Below, in pieces: positions 27,171 through 35,025 of a stretch of 64,000 nucleotides of DNA. The notes below the pieces were generated by a model that saw nothing but the letters and a program-made list of their open reading frames with translations, had not been told where the DNA came from and did no database searches. The position numbers and the translations under genes are program-made. How positions within the stretch are numbered: position 1 is the first letter of the stretch; every line of letters begins with the position of its first letter. This DNA comes from Scatosoma sp045537295 (GTDB lineage Bacteria; Bacillota; Clostridia; Christensenellales; Borkfalkiaceae): NCBI GenBank assembly GCA_045537295.1, contig JAZSPG010000070.1, positions 38,593 through 102,592 on the forward strand, given 5' to 3'.

Positions 27171-27752
27171 ATGGACTGGATACTTGCAAGCGCCTCGCCA
27201 CGCAGAAAAGAACTTTTTGGCGAAGTCATTAAAAAACCGTTTGATATTATCGTCGCGACGGGCGAGGAAAAAACGGAGGGCGGTTTGACGCCCGAGGCGC
27301 TCGTTATGCGCCTTGCCAAGCAAAAAGCGGAGGAAGTTGCCACGTTAGCGCAAGCTAAAAACAAAGCGGTACTCGGCGCGGATACCGTCGTCGCGTTGGG
27401 CGACGAAATTCTCGGTAAACCCAAAGACGAAAAGGACGCGTTTCGTATGCTAAAAGCGCTGTCGGGCAACACGCACGAGGTTTATACGGGCGTTTGTATC
27501 GTGTATACGCAAAACGGCGAACGCAAGACAAACAGTTTTGCCGTTTGCACGAAGGTGAAATTTTACCCGCTTAGCAACGGGCAAATTAGGGAGTATATCG
27601 CGACGGGTTCGCCGATGGACAAGGCGGGCGCGTACGGGATTCAGGACGGTGGGTTGGTAGAAAAAATCGAAGGTAGCTTTACCAACGTCGTCGGACTTCC
27701 CGTAGAGGAATGTATAAAACAAATCCGCCTTTTGCAAGGCGAAGAAGAATAA
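27171..27752 (+). CDS. maf: Maf nucleotide pyrophosphatase
   Basis: Maf/YhdE family nucleoside triphosphate pyrophosphatase, a house-cleaning enzyme that hydrolyses dTTP/UTP or modified NTPs and is linked to septum control. The signature LASASPRRKEL opens the protein, the GADTVV loop follows near residue 66, and the conserved YGIQDGG block lies near residue 150. I start at ATG 27171 because the family begins there; upstream in-frame codons lie within a palindromic repeat. No clear Shine-Dalgarno is visible. It precedes an mreB-like gene, the same pairing as in the Bacillus maf-mre region. 193 residues, normal. Confidence 0.9.
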   Translation: MDWILASASPRRKELFGEVIKKPFDIIVATGEEKTEGGLTPEALVMRLAKQKAEEVATLAQAKNKAVLGADTVVALGDEILGKPKDEKDAFRMLKALSGNTHEVYTGVCIVYTQNGERKTNSFAVCTKVKFYPLSNGQIREYIATGSPMDKAGAYGIQDGGLVEKIEGSFTNVVGLPVEECIKQIRLLQGEEE

Positions 27753-27811
27753 CTCGACGCATACCTGCCCTATGCGTTTAGGTCAAAAAAGCAGAAAAAA
27801 GGGAGATAGCT

Positions 27812-28819
27812 ATGTGGAAATTGTCCATTGATTTGGGTTCGTCTACGACGAAAATATACCGCGCGGATACGAGTAGCGGTATCGTTCTTGCCGAGCCGTC
27901 CTGCGTGGCGGTGGCGGGCGAGGAACGCGAGGTGAAAGCCATAGGCAAGGACGCCAAAAACCTGATAGGCAAAACGGCGGAATACACCAGTATTATCTAC
28001 CCCGTGTACGAGGGCGAAATCGTGGATATGCGTTTAGCCGTCGCTATGCTCAAAGAGTTTTTCAACCGTATCGGTATAAAACCCGCGTCCCTTCGTCGCG
28101 CGCAAATTTTGATGAGCGTACCCTGCGGTGCGCCGTCGCGCCTTCTCTCTCAATACGCGAATTTAGCCGAAGAATGTGGCTTAAAAAAGGTATTTTTCGT
28201 AGAACAGCCGTATTTATGCGCGGTGGGTGCAGGCGCGGTGCTGAGCGATTTTGACCCCGTTTTTTGCTTGGATATCGGCGGGGGTGTAACGAATATCGCG
28301 GTGGTGTCGGCGGACGGTATTATCGCGGGCGTGTCTATGAATATCGGCGGGAACAATATCGACGCGAATATTTTAGCTAAGGTTGCGCGCGTAAATAAAT
28401 TAAAGATAGGCGCGCTGACTGCGGAACGCTTAAAAAAGGAAATCGGTTCGCTCGCCCCGCACGCGCGCGGAACGATGGTCGCGGAGGGTAGCTCGCTGGA
28501 TACCTGTCGCCCGTTCGCGTCAGTCATTCAAGCGTCCGACTTGTCCGACTGTATTAAGGTGTATATCGATAAAATCATAGAATACGCCACGACGGTATTA
28601 AGAAAATTGCCCGCGGAAGTATCGGCGACGGTGAACAGAAACGGCGTGTACTTATCCGGCGGAGTGATGAATTTACCCTACTTAGCGCAGTATATCGGCG
28701 CGAAACTCGAAATGCGCTACCACGTTTGCGAAGAACCGCAATTTGCGTCCGTTTTGGGCGGTGGAACGGTAATTCGGGACAAAAGTTTGTTAAACGCCTT
28801 TGCAAAAGAGAACGAATAA
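27812..28819 (+). CDS. MreB-like actin-family protein
   Basis: Bacterial actin homologue of the MreB/Mbl group, which forms membrane filaments guiding lateral wall synthesis. The phosphate-1 loop is IDLGSSTTKIY, the second is CLDIGGGVTNIAV near residue 152, and the adenosine motif is YLSGGVMNLP near residue 278. 335 residues matches MreB. The first loop has Ser-Ser-Thr-Thr-Lys rather than the usual Thr-Ala-Asn-Thr, so it may be a divergent paralogue. ATG 27812 after GGGAGAT. maf lies just upstream, but no mreC or mreD follows, so the wall cluster is broken here. An EutJ-like or DnaK-like protein is a weaker alternative. Confidence 0.82.
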   Translation: MWKLSIDLGSSTTKIYRADTSSGIVLAEPSCVAVAGEEREVKAIGKDAKNLIGKTAEYTSIIYPVYEGEIVDMRLAVAMLKEFFNRIGIKPASLRRAQILMSVPCGAPSRLLSQYANLAEECGLKKVFFVEQPYLCAVGAGAVLSDFDPVFCLDIGGGVTNIAVVSADGIIAGVSMNIGGNNIDANILAKVARVNKLKIGALTAERLKKEIGSLAPHARGTMVAEGSSLDTCRPFASVIQASDLSDCIKVYIDKIIEYATTVLRKLPAEVSATVNRNGVYLSGGVMNLPYLAQYIGAKLEMRYHVCEEPQFASVLGGGTVIRDKSLLNAFAKENE

Positions 28820-28830
28820 AAAATTTTCTT

Positions 28831-28874
28831 AATCGCGCAATCCCTTGTAAATAAAGGGCTTACGCGATTTTTTC
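28831..28874 (+). terminator. Terminator after mreB-like gene
   Basis: AATCGCG pairs with CGCGATT (28863-28869); an inner CCCTT/AAGGG adds to the stem, and six T follow. Confidence 0.85.
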
Positions 28875-28926
28875 GTTTGAAAAATAAAAAAAATAAAAAA
28901 AATTTAAAAAATTTTTCAAAAACCCC

Positions 28927-28954
28927 TTGACAAATAAAAATTTTATGCTATAAT
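28927..28954 (+). promoter_or_regulatory. Strong promoter of the structured RNA
   Basis: TTGACA (28927-28932), 16-bp spacer, TATAAT (28949-28954) with TG one base upstream: a consensus -35 plus extended -10. Predicted start near 28961. Confidence 0.85.
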
Positions 28955-28960
28955 ATAAGT

Positions 28961-29358
28961 ACAAAAAGAAAGAAACGAACAAAAAATGTTCGAAACTTTC
29001 AAAAATAAAAAGAGGGAAAACCGATGCACAGCTAAGAGATAGCCGAAAGGGAAGTCGGCAAAGTGCCGTAGGGATACGGCGAAAAAAATAACTGTTAAAG
29101 GAGGGTAAGAAAAGCGATGATTCCTTACAACTTTACCAACAGGTACTTTAACAAAGAAGTGAGAACGGGGGGTTAGTCCAATGAACTATGAAATTGAGGA
29201 GTGTCAAAAATAGAGAAATATCCGTAAAGGAAAAGCGCGGGCAACCGCAATGAAATTGAGTTCAAAAAGACACGGATATAAAGAGAGCGTAACACTCTGA
29301 AAAATTGAATATAACGAAAAAGTAGAAAATCCTGCGTTTTGGGCGCGGGATTTTTGTT
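28961..29358 (+). ncRNA. Candidate structured non-coding RNA (~395 nt), family unknown
   Basis: No protein gene fits the 593-base gap 28820-29413, yet it carries a near-consensus promoter and an intrinsic terminator (29327-29355). Helices visible in order: GAAAG-AAA-CGAAC with its mirror (28968-29000); GCAC/GTGC enclosing GCTA/TAGC and GCCGA/TCGGC; GCCGTA closed by a GGGA tetraloop (29065-29080); GTTAAAG/CTTTAAC (29094-29152) enclosing GTAAG/CTTAC; ATATCCGT/ACGGATAT (29218-29279) enclosing GCGG-GCAA-CCGC. Two GNRA tetraloops and nested stems mark a folded RNA. I could not match it to RNase P, tmRNA, 6S, SRP RNA or a known riboswitch. A 19-codon frame at 29117-29176 is the main coding alternative. 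Confidence 0.72.
29327..29358 (+). terminator. Terminator of the structured RNA
   Basis: AAATCCTGCG pairs with CGCGGGATTT (one G-T pair), then TTTGTTTT. Confidence 0.85.
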
Positions 29359-29377
29359 TTGAGTTAGCGACAATGAA

Positions 29378-29406
29378 TTGACAAACGCGAAAAAAAGCCG
29401 TATAAT
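29378..29406 (+). promoter_or_regulatory. Consensus promoter abutting cysteine desulfurase
   Basis: TTGACA (29378-29383), 17-bp spacer, TATAAT (29401-29406). The ATG at 29414 is seven bases after the -10, so the transcript would begin at or one base before it. Confidence 0.8.
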
Positions 29407-29413
29407 AATGGTT

Positions 29414-30559
29414 ATGGAAACGCCTATTTATTTAGACCACGCGTCCACGACGCCGTTGGACGAACGAGTTCTTGAAAAGATGACGCCGTATTTAACGGAA
29501 ATTTTCGGTAACGCCGATTCCCCGCACGCGATAGGAAGAAAAGCTATGAGCGCGGTGGATTTAGCGCGCGATAAAATCGCGGAACTTATCAACGCGCGGA
29601 AAAACGAGGTGTATTTCACTTCGGGCGGAACGGAAAGCGACAACTGGGCAATGCTTGGCGGAGCGCGTGCCAAAAAAGCGGAGGGCAAACGCAAAGTGGT
29701 GCTGTCCGCTATCGAACACCACGCCGTTTTATCCTCAGCCGAGCGCCTTGAAAACGAGGGCTTTGAAGTGGTGTACTTACCCGTAAACGAAGGGGGCAGG
29801 GTTGCGTTGAACGCGCTGGAAAGCGCGATTACGCCTGATACCGCGCTCGTTTGTTTAATGTCCGCGAACAACGAAACGGGCGTGTTGCAACCTATCGACG
29901 AGGCTTGCGAAATCGCGCATAAAAACGGTGCGCTGTTTTTCACCGACGCGGTGCAGTCCGCACCGTATATCCCGTTGGATATGCAAAAATGCAAGGCGGA
30001 TATTTTATCCTTTTCGGCGCATAAATTTTACGGACCGAAAGGTGTGGGCGCGCTGTATATCAAAAACGGCGTGAAGATGCAAAAGCTCGTCGGCGGAGGC
30101 GAGCAGGAACGCGGTTTGCGTGGCGGTACGGTCAACGTACCCGCGGTGGTAGGGCTTGCCGAGGCGTACGCGCTCGCCCGCGAGAAAATGCAGGAAAACA
30201 ACGAAAAGATAAAAAAGCTTGCAAAGCTGTATTTACGCGAAATTTCTGTCTTGGACGGCGTAACGAGAAACGGCGAAACGCAAAACGCCCTGCCGTCCGT
30301 TTTGAATTTACGCTTTGCGGGCGTAAAAAACACGGCGTTTTTATACAAAATGGACTTAAACGGCGTATGTCTTTCGGCGGGTTCGGCTTGCGCGAGCGCG
30401 TCGGTAAAACCCAGCCATGTGTTGACGGCAATGGGGTTGAGCGAAACGCAGGCGAAAGAGAGCGTTCGGCTGAGTTTTGGGAGAAACAACACGGAAGAAG
30501 AAGTTATCCGCGCGGGGCGTTTGACGGTAAAAACGGTAAACGAGTTACGCGAGTTTTAA
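29414..30559 (+). CDS. Cysteine desulfurase (NifS/IscS type)
   Basis: PLP enzyme that takes sulfur from cysteine for Fe-S clusters and tRNA thiolation. Motifs: YLDHASTTP at the N-terminus, the PLP-site TSGGTESDN, catalytic Lys in SFSAHKFYGPKG, and the active-site Cys in SAGSACASASV near residue 325. 381 residues, normal. I use ATG 29414 (METPIYLDHA), the family's usual start; an ATG at 29408 and an open frame from 29378 overlap the promoter. There is no Shine-Dalgarno, so translation is probably leaderless. No iscU lies adjacent; a small 2[4Fe-4S] ferredoxin gene follows. Confidence 0.94.
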   Translation: METPIYLDHASTTPLDERVLEKMTPYLTEIFGNADSPHAIGRKAMSAVDLARDKIAELINARKNEVYFTSGGTESDNWAMLGGARAKKAEGKRKVVLSAIEHHAVLSSAERLENEGFEVVYLPVNEGGRVALNALESAITPDTALVCLMSANNETGVLQPIDEACEIAHKNGALFFTDAVQSAPYIPLDMQKCKADILSFSAHKFYGPKGVGALYIKNGVKMQKLVGGGEQERGLRGGTVNVPAVVGLAEAYALAREKMQENNEKIKKLAKLYLREISVLDGVTRNGETQNALPSVLNLRFAGVKNTAFLYKMDLNGVCLSAGSACASASVKPSHVLTAMGLSETQAKESVRLSFGRNNTEEEVIRAGRLTVKTVNELREF

Positions 30560-30611
30560 CCGCGGACGGTAAAAAAGGAAAAAATTTTCGTAAAAATGCG
30601 CGTGCAATGCC

Positions 30612-30640
30612 TTTACTAATAAAAAAAATTATGATATAAT
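30612..30640 (+). promoter_or_regulatory. Extended -10 promoter of ferredoxin gene
   Basis: TTTACT (30612-30617), 17-bp spacer, TATAAT (30635-30640) with TG one base upstream. Confidence 0.78.
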
Positions 30641-30675
30641 ACTATATAGAAAAAATCAATCGGAGGTAAAATCTT

Positions 30676-30849
30676 ATGGCATACAGAATTACGGATGCTT
30701 GCGTAGCTTGCGGAGCTTGCGAGGGTACTTGCCCCGTCGAAGCGATTGCGATGGGCGATAAAGGTATTTACGCTATCAACCAAGACGTTTGCGTAGAATG
30801 CGGTGCTTGCGCGTCGGAATGTCCTGCGGAAGCGATTGTAGAAGAATAA
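30676..30849 (+). CDS. 2[4Fe-4S] clostridial-type ferredoxin
   Basis: A 57-residue soluble electron carrier. Two cluster motifs are complete: CVACGACEGTCP (Cys 9, 12, 15, 19) and CVECGACASECP in the second half, giving two C-x2-C-x2-C-x3-C-P sets in pseudo-twofold symmetry. It serves as the low-potential donor and acceptor for pyruvate oxidation, hydrogenase and similar enzymes in anaerobes. ATG 30676 follows CGGAGG. It has its own promoter and a strong terminator, so it is expressed alone. Confidence 0.96.
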   Translation: MAYRITDACVACGACEGTCPVEAIAMGDKGIYAINQDVCVECGACASECPAEAIVEE

Positions 30850-30870
30850 TCCGATTTTATTCAAAAAAAC

Positions 30871-30905
30871 AAAGAGCGTTGACGAAACCCGTCAGCGCTC
30901 TTTTC
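30871..30905. terminator. Bidirectional terminator after ferredoxin
   Basis: AAAGAGCGTTGACG pairs with CGTCAGCGCTCTTT (one G-T pair); A and T runs flank it on both sides. Confidence 0.88.
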
Positions 30906-30924
30906 CGCTTTATCGCAAAATTTT

Positions 30925-31092
30925 TCACGGAGCGTTTTTTAATTCTTTTTCTAATCGGTCGAGGAAACGGCGGGCGAAATCGGCTACCGCCTGCAATTTC
31001 TTAATCAGACCGAGTGCAAGTTTCTCCGCAAGCCCTAAAAAGAGCGCGTCGATACCCGTACGGCGAAACAATTTTTTCAATGCGGTTCTCAT
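30925..31092 (-). CDS. Small amphipathic basic peptide
   Basis: A 55-residue product of no known family. It starts MRTALKKLFRRTG and is almost entirely predicted helix, with Leu, Ala and Phe on one side and Lys, Arg and Glu on the other (for example LIKKLQAVADFARRFL). It has no signal peptide and no cysteine. ATG 31092 follows a perfect AAGGAG, and a consensus promoter lies upstream, so expression is likely despite its size. It could be a membrane-surface peptide, a toxin-like peptide or a regulator. The gene is divergent from ruvC. Confidence 0.62.
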   Translation of the reverse strand: MRTALKKLFRRTGIDALFLGLAEKLALGLIKKLQAVADFARRFLDRLEKELKNAP

Positions 31093-31204
31093 AAAAATTT
31101 TCTCCTTTTCCGAAGTTTTATTTTCCCGTAAAACCGCCCCGCCGTCAAACGGAAGGAAGAACAAACGCCGAGGGATATGCGCTTTTTCGTCCGTTGCGAG
31201 CGGT

Positions 31205-31232
31205 ATTATACCATACTTTTTCCTCTTGTCAA
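31205..31232 (-). promoter_or_regulatory. Promoter of small peptide gene
   Basis: Minus strand TTGACA (31227-31232), 16-bp spacer, TATAAT (31205-31210). It leaves a ~105-base leader. Confidence 0.78.
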
Positions 31233-31280
31233 GGGGGTACTGTCGTTTTTTTTGCGTTTTTCTAAAAAATTTTTTTGCGA

Positions 31281-31296
31281 CTTAACCAAGGTGAAT
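31281..31296. promoter_or_regulatory. DtxR-type box upstream of ruvC
   Basis: CTTAACCAAGGTGAAT, 9 bp before the ruvC -35 and ~50 bp from the divergent peptide promoter. It differs at two positions from the perfect palindrome upstream of feoA. Confidence 0.5.
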
Positions 31297-31304
31297 AAAC
31301 GCAC

Positions 31305-31333
31305 TTGACAAATTTTCGCATTTAAGGTATAAT
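31305..31333 (+). promoter_or_regulatory. Promoter of ruvCAB-queA
   Basis: TTGACA (31305-31310), 17-bp spacer, TATAAT (31328-31333). Confidence 0.88.
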
Positions 31334-31364
31334 AAAGACTGAACTATTGCGGTTGGAGAGAAAG

Positions 31365-32003
31365 ATGATAATTTTGGGTATAGACCCAGGACTTGCGACG
31401 CTCGGGTTCGGGGTAATTGAAAAGGACGAACGAGGCAATTCCCGCGCGCTCGATTGCGGGGTGATTACCACGCCCAAAGAAGAGGGTTTGCCCGTCCGAC
31501 TTGCGATTTTAGAGGGAAATTTACAAAAAATTCTTGACAAATACAATCCCGACGAGATTGCGATGGAAGAGCTGTTTTTCGCAAAAAACATCACGACGGG
31601 TATCGCGGTTGCCCACGCGCGCGGGGTCGCGCTGTTGACCTGCGTCAAGCATTGCGGGAAGTTATACGAATATACCCCCTTGCAGATAAAACAGGCGTTG
31701 ACGGGCTACGGAAAAGCGGATAAAAAACAGATACAAACCACCGTCACCGCGCAGTTGAGATTAAAAACAATCCCCCGCCCCGACGACGCGGCGGACGCGC
31801 TTGCCGTAGCGCTTTGTCACGCGTCCACCAGCCGTTTCGGCGAGCTGTTCGCGGTGGGGAATATGACGAGAACGAAAGGCAAGAACACGAGCGCGGGTAC
31901 GGCGGGTATGCTGATTGAAGAAGCCGAACGCCGTCGCGCGTTGAAAATCGCTAAGGCACGTGAAAAAGCTATGCAAAAACAGGAGGAAACGGATAAAAAA
32001 TGA
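31365..32003 (+). CDS. ruvC: Holliday junction endonuclease RuvC
   Basis: Dimeric RNase H-fold nuclease that resolves Holliday junctions with RuvAB. Catalytic acids are visible in GIDPGLA, in MEELFF and in the C-terminal PDDAADALA. The core spans ~165 residues; a further ~45-residue tail rich in Arg, Lys, Glu and Ala is unusual and probably a charged helix. I start at ATG 31365 (MIILGIDPG) after GGAGAG; the longer frame from 31347 would run through the ribosome site. It overlaps ruvA by 4 bp (ATGA). Confidence 0.95.
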   Translation: MIILGIDPGLATLGFGVIEKDERGNSRALDCGVITTPKEEGLPVRLAILEGNLQKILDKYNPDEIAMEELFFAKNITTGIAVAHARGVALLTCVKHCGKLYEYTPLQIKQALTGYGKADKKQIQTTVTAQLRLKTIPRPDDAADALAVALCHASTSRFGELFAVGNMTRTKGKNTSAGTAGMLIEEAERRRALKIAKAREKAMQKQEETDKK

Positions 32004-32602
32004 TTGCGTATTTAAGAGGGAAAGTACTTACCGTTACCGCGGAAACGGCGGTTTTGGAAGTCAACGGCGTGGGGTACGAAATTTACTGTTCGGGCGGAGC
32101 GTTCCGTAAAATCACGGTGGGCGAAACGGCGGAATTATACACCTATTTACAGGTAAAAGAGGACGGCGTGACGCTGTACGGGTTTGCCTCGCCTAAGGAA
32201 AAAGAATTGTTTTTGAAAATCATTTCCGTTTCGGGTGTCGGCCCGAAACTTGCCGTTTCCATTTTGACGAGTTTGTCCGCGGACGAGCTTACCCAAGCAA
32301 TCGCGACAGCGGATATCAAGCGTTTGAGCAAAGCCAAAGGCTTGGGCAAAAAGACGGCGGAAAAAATAGTCTTGGAACTCCACGGCAAAATCTCAGCGGT
32401 GGAAGTTATCAGCGCAAGCGGGGATAGTTTGACGCAAACGGAGCAACACGAGCGTTTATCGGTGGTGGACGAGGAAGCGGTGTCCGCGTTGACGGGTCTG
32501 GGTTTTACTAAGAACGAGAGTATGCAAGCGGTAAAACGCGCGAAAGAGAACGGTGCGACGACGGTGGAAGATATTATCCGCAAAGCGCTTACGGGGCTGT
32601 AA
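32000..32602 (+). CDS. ruvA: Holliday junction DNA-binding protein RuvA
   Basis: Tetrameric junction-binding protein that loads the RuvB motor. The N-terminal OB domain (MIAYLRGKV, VNGVGYEI) is followed by two helix-hairpin-helix motifs (ISVSGVGPKLA and AKGLGKKTAEKI) and a C-terminal RuvB-contact domain (VSALTGLGF). 200 residues, normal. Strong AGGAGG upstream; start overlaps the ruvC stop. Confidence 0.96.
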   Translation: MIAYLRGKVLTVTAETAVLEVNGVGYEIYCSGGAFRKITVGETAELYTYLQVKEDGVTLYGFASPKEKELFLKIISVSGVGPKLAVSILTSLSADELTQAIATADIKRLSKAKGLGKKTAEKIVLELHGKISAVEVISASGDSLTQTEQHERLSVVDEEAVSALTGLGFTKNESMQAVKRAKENGATTVEDIIRKALTGL

Positions 32603-32624
32603 TTTAAGGACGAGGGAATGAAGA

Positions 32625-33674
32625 ATGTTTGAAGAAGAATACGGCGAAGAGGGTTTGCTCTTAGCCGAAAAAACGGAATACGATATCGAAGAAAATATCC
32701 TGCGCCCGAAAAGTATGCGTGACTACGTCGGACAACAAAAGGTGAAGGAAAATTTAAGCGTGTATATCACGGCGGCGAAAGCGCGCGGTGAGGCGCTTGA
32801 CCACGTGCTTTTGTACGGTCCCCCAGGTTTAGGGAAAACCACCTTATCGCACATTATCGCCAACGAAATGGGCGTTTCGATTAAAATGACGAGCGGACCT
32901 GCAATCGAGCGTTCGGGCGACCTCGCCGCTATACTTACCAACTTAAACGAGGGCGACGTGCTGTTTATCGACGAAATCCACCGTTTAAGCAGGAGCGTGG
33001 AGGAAATTTTATATTCGGCGATGGAGGATTACGCGTTGGACATTATCGTCGGTAAAGGTCCGTCCGCGCGCAATATCCGTTTTTCGCTCAACCGTTTTAC
33101 GCTTATCGGCGCGACGACGAAAATCGGTATGCTTGCCCCGCCCCTTCGCGATAGGTTCGGGATTATCAACCGCTTGGAAATTTACACGCCCGACGAGCTG
33201 AAAGAAATCGTGTGCCGTTCGGCGAAGAAATTAGAAATTGAAATCGAGGACGACTCGGCGGAGGAAATCGCGCGCCGTAGCAGAGGTACGCCCCGTATTG
33301 CCAACCGCCTGTTAAAGCGCGTGCGCGACTTTTCGGCGGTCAAAGGGAACGTCGTTATCACCAAAGAGGACGCGCGGTTTGCCCTTTCGCGCTTGGAAAT
33401 TGACGAGCTGGGTTTAGACCAAACGGACAGAGCCTTACTTACCACGCTGATTGACAAATTCGGTGGCGGACCGACGGGTTTGGAAACGCTGGCGGCGGCG
33501 ACGGGCGAGGACGCCAACACGATAGAGGACGTATACGAGCCGTACCTGTTACAGCTTGGATTTATTGCGCGGACGGCGCGGGGCAGAATTTGTCTGAAAG
33601 ACGGTTACGCGCATATGGGCAGACAGCCCAGCGCCAAGGCAAGAAAACAAATTTCCTTATTTGAGGACGAGTAA
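32625..33674 (+). CDS. ruvB: Holliday junction ATPase RuvB
   Basis: AAA+ hexameric motor driving branch migration. Walker A is GPPGLGKTT, Walker B is DEIHR, the sensor stretch is TLIGATTKIG and the arginine-finger region is PLRDRFG; a C-terminal winged helix ends the protein. 349 residues, normal. ATG 32625 after GAGGG. Typical ruvC-ruvA-ruvB-queA order. Confidence 0.97.
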   Translation: MFEEEYGEEGLLLAEKTEYDIEENILRPKSMRDYVGQQKVKENLSVYITAAKARGEALDHVLLYGPPGLGKTTLSHIIANEMGVSIKMTSGPAIERSGDLAAILTNLNEGDVLFIDEIHRLSRSVEEILYSAMEDYALDIIVGKGPSARNIRFSLNRFTLIGATTKIGMLAPPLRDRFGIINRLEIYTPDELKEIVCRSAKKLEIEIEDDSAEEIARRSRGTPRIANRLLKRVRDFSAVKGNVVITKEDARFALSRLEIDELGLDQTDRALLTTLIDKFGGGPTGLETLAAATGEDANTIEDVYEPYLLQLGFIARTARGRICLKDGYAHMGRQPSAKARKQISLFEDE

Positions 33675-33676
33675 AA

Positions 33677-34711
33677 ATGCAAAAAGTGCAGTATAAAAAA
33701 AGCGATTTTTATTACCATTTACCCGAAGAACGTATCGCGCAAACGCCTGCCGAGCCTCGCGATTCCTCGCGTCTTTTGGTGTATAACCGCAAAGATAAAA
33801 GTATTCAAGATAAGGTGTTTTCGGACATTGCGGACGAGTTACAGGCGGGGGATTTGCTCGTCGTCAACAACACCAAAGTTATTCCTGCGCGCATTTTTGC
33901 CAAAACGCAACACGGCGGAGCGGTGGAAGTTTTGCTGTTAAAGCGTTATGATAAAAATACTTGGGAAGTTTTGATGCGCCCTGGGAAAAAGGGCAAAATC
34001 GGCGCGAAATTGATAGTTTCAAACGAACTTTCGCTCACCGTCAAGGATATTACGGAATCGGGCGAACGTATCGTGGAATTTGACTACGAGGGCGTGTTCG
34101 AGGACTTGCTCTCGCGCGTTGGCACAATGCCGTTGCCCCCGTATATCAAGCAAAAACTTGAAAATCAGGAACGGTATAATACGGTGTATAGCAAGGTCGA
34201 CGGTAGCGCCGCCGCACCGACGGCTGGGTTGCATTTCACGCCCGCGCTGTTGCAAAAATTAAAGGACAAGGGCGTAGAGATTGCCGAGGTTTTGTTGCAC
34301 GTGGGGTTGGGTACGTTCCGACCCGTCAGCGAGGAAATTATCACCGACCATAAAATGCATTCGGAATATTACCAAATCAGCGAGCAATCCGCCGAAAAGA
34401 TAAACAAAGCCAAACGCGAGGGCAGGCGGGTAATTGCCGTGGGTACGACGAGCGTAAGGACCTTGGAAAGCGTGGCGGACGAGAACGGTTTGGTACGCGC
34501 GGGCGAGGGAAATACCCAAATCTTTTTATATCCGCCTTATAAAATGAAATGCGTGGACGCGTTGATTACCAATTTCCATTTACCCGAAAGTACTTTGATT
34601 ATGCTCGTTGCCTGTCTTACGGGCAGGGAGGAAATTTTAGGCGTGTATGATTACGCCGTGGAAAATGAATATAGATTCTTCTCATTCGGAGACAGTATGC
34701 TCGTCTTATAA
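33677..34711 (+). CDS. queA: S-adenosylmethionine:tRNA ribosyltransferase-isomerase
   Basis: Builds epoxyqueuosine on tRNA by transferring the ribosyl part of SAM onto preQ1-tRNA. Family blocks visible: FYYHLPEERIAQTP at the N-terminus, DLLVVNNTKVIPAR near residue 60, AAPTAGLHFTP near 180, the HVGLGTFRPV segment and the C-terminal NFHLPESTLIMLV. 344 residues, normal. ATG 33677 lies 2 bp after the ruvB stop. The usual tgt partner is not adjacent. Confidence 0.96.
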   Translation: MQKVQYKKSDFYYHLPEERIAQTPAEPRDSSRLLVYNRKDKSIQDKVFSDIADELQAGDLLVVNNTKVIPARIFAKTQHGGAVEVLLLKRYDKNTWEVLMRPGKKGKIGAKLIVSNELSLTVKDITESGERIVEFDYEGVFEDLLSRVGTMPLPPYIKQKLENQERYNTVYSKVDGSAAAPTAGLHFTPALLQKLKDKGVEIAEVLLHVGLGTFRPVSEEIITDHKMHSEYYQISEQSAEKINKAKREGRRVIAVGTTSVRTLESVADENGLVRAGEGNTQIFLYPPYKMKCVDALITNFHLPESTLIMLVACLTGREEILGVYDYAVENEYRFFSFGDSMLVL

Positions 34712-34786
34712 CCGTCGAAATACGGTGTTGCGCTGTGGCAACCTTCGGTCATTTACGCCTTAGTAAACTCCCTCAGGTTATCCTCG

Positions 34787-34944
34787 CGCGCCTTGTCTTT
34801 CTCGGTTCTAAGCCAAGCAGTCATGCTTCCCGTAAAATTCGGGGATGCTTGTTTGATTTTATAACACTTCGCATTTCTGCGTTGCGGTTCGGTTACATAC
34901 TATCGGTATGCGCCCTCACCGCGCCTTGAACTGCTCGGTTCTAA
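34787..34944 (+). repeat. Imperfect 25-bp direct repeat in a 314-base non-coding gap
   Basis: CGCGCCTTG-N5-CTCGGTTCTAA occurs at 34787-34811 and 34920-34944 (20 of 25 bases fixed, 133 bp apart). Between the copies lies an imperfect hairpin around 34830-34850. No coding frame with a ribosome site is visible in 34712-35025, and I see no clear promoter for the regulator downstream. Confidence 0.5.
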
Positions 34945-35025
34945 AACCAAACAAAACCGCGCTTTTTCACTTTCCACTTTTCACTCTTACTTCTTCACTT
35001 TTTCAATCTAACGAGGGAAAAAATT

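Noticed and set aside
29117..29176. 19-codon ORF inside the candidate RNA
   Set aside because: GGAGG is 12 bases away and flanked by a stem; the surrounding helices explain the sequence better. Kept only as an alternative.
28961..29358. RNase P RNA, tmRNA, 6S RNA or group II intron
   Set aside because: I found no RNase P P4 motif, no tmRNA tRNA-like ends, no domain V-like hairpin and no GTGCG intron start; a faint AAGCGATGA resemblance to an intron segment is too short.
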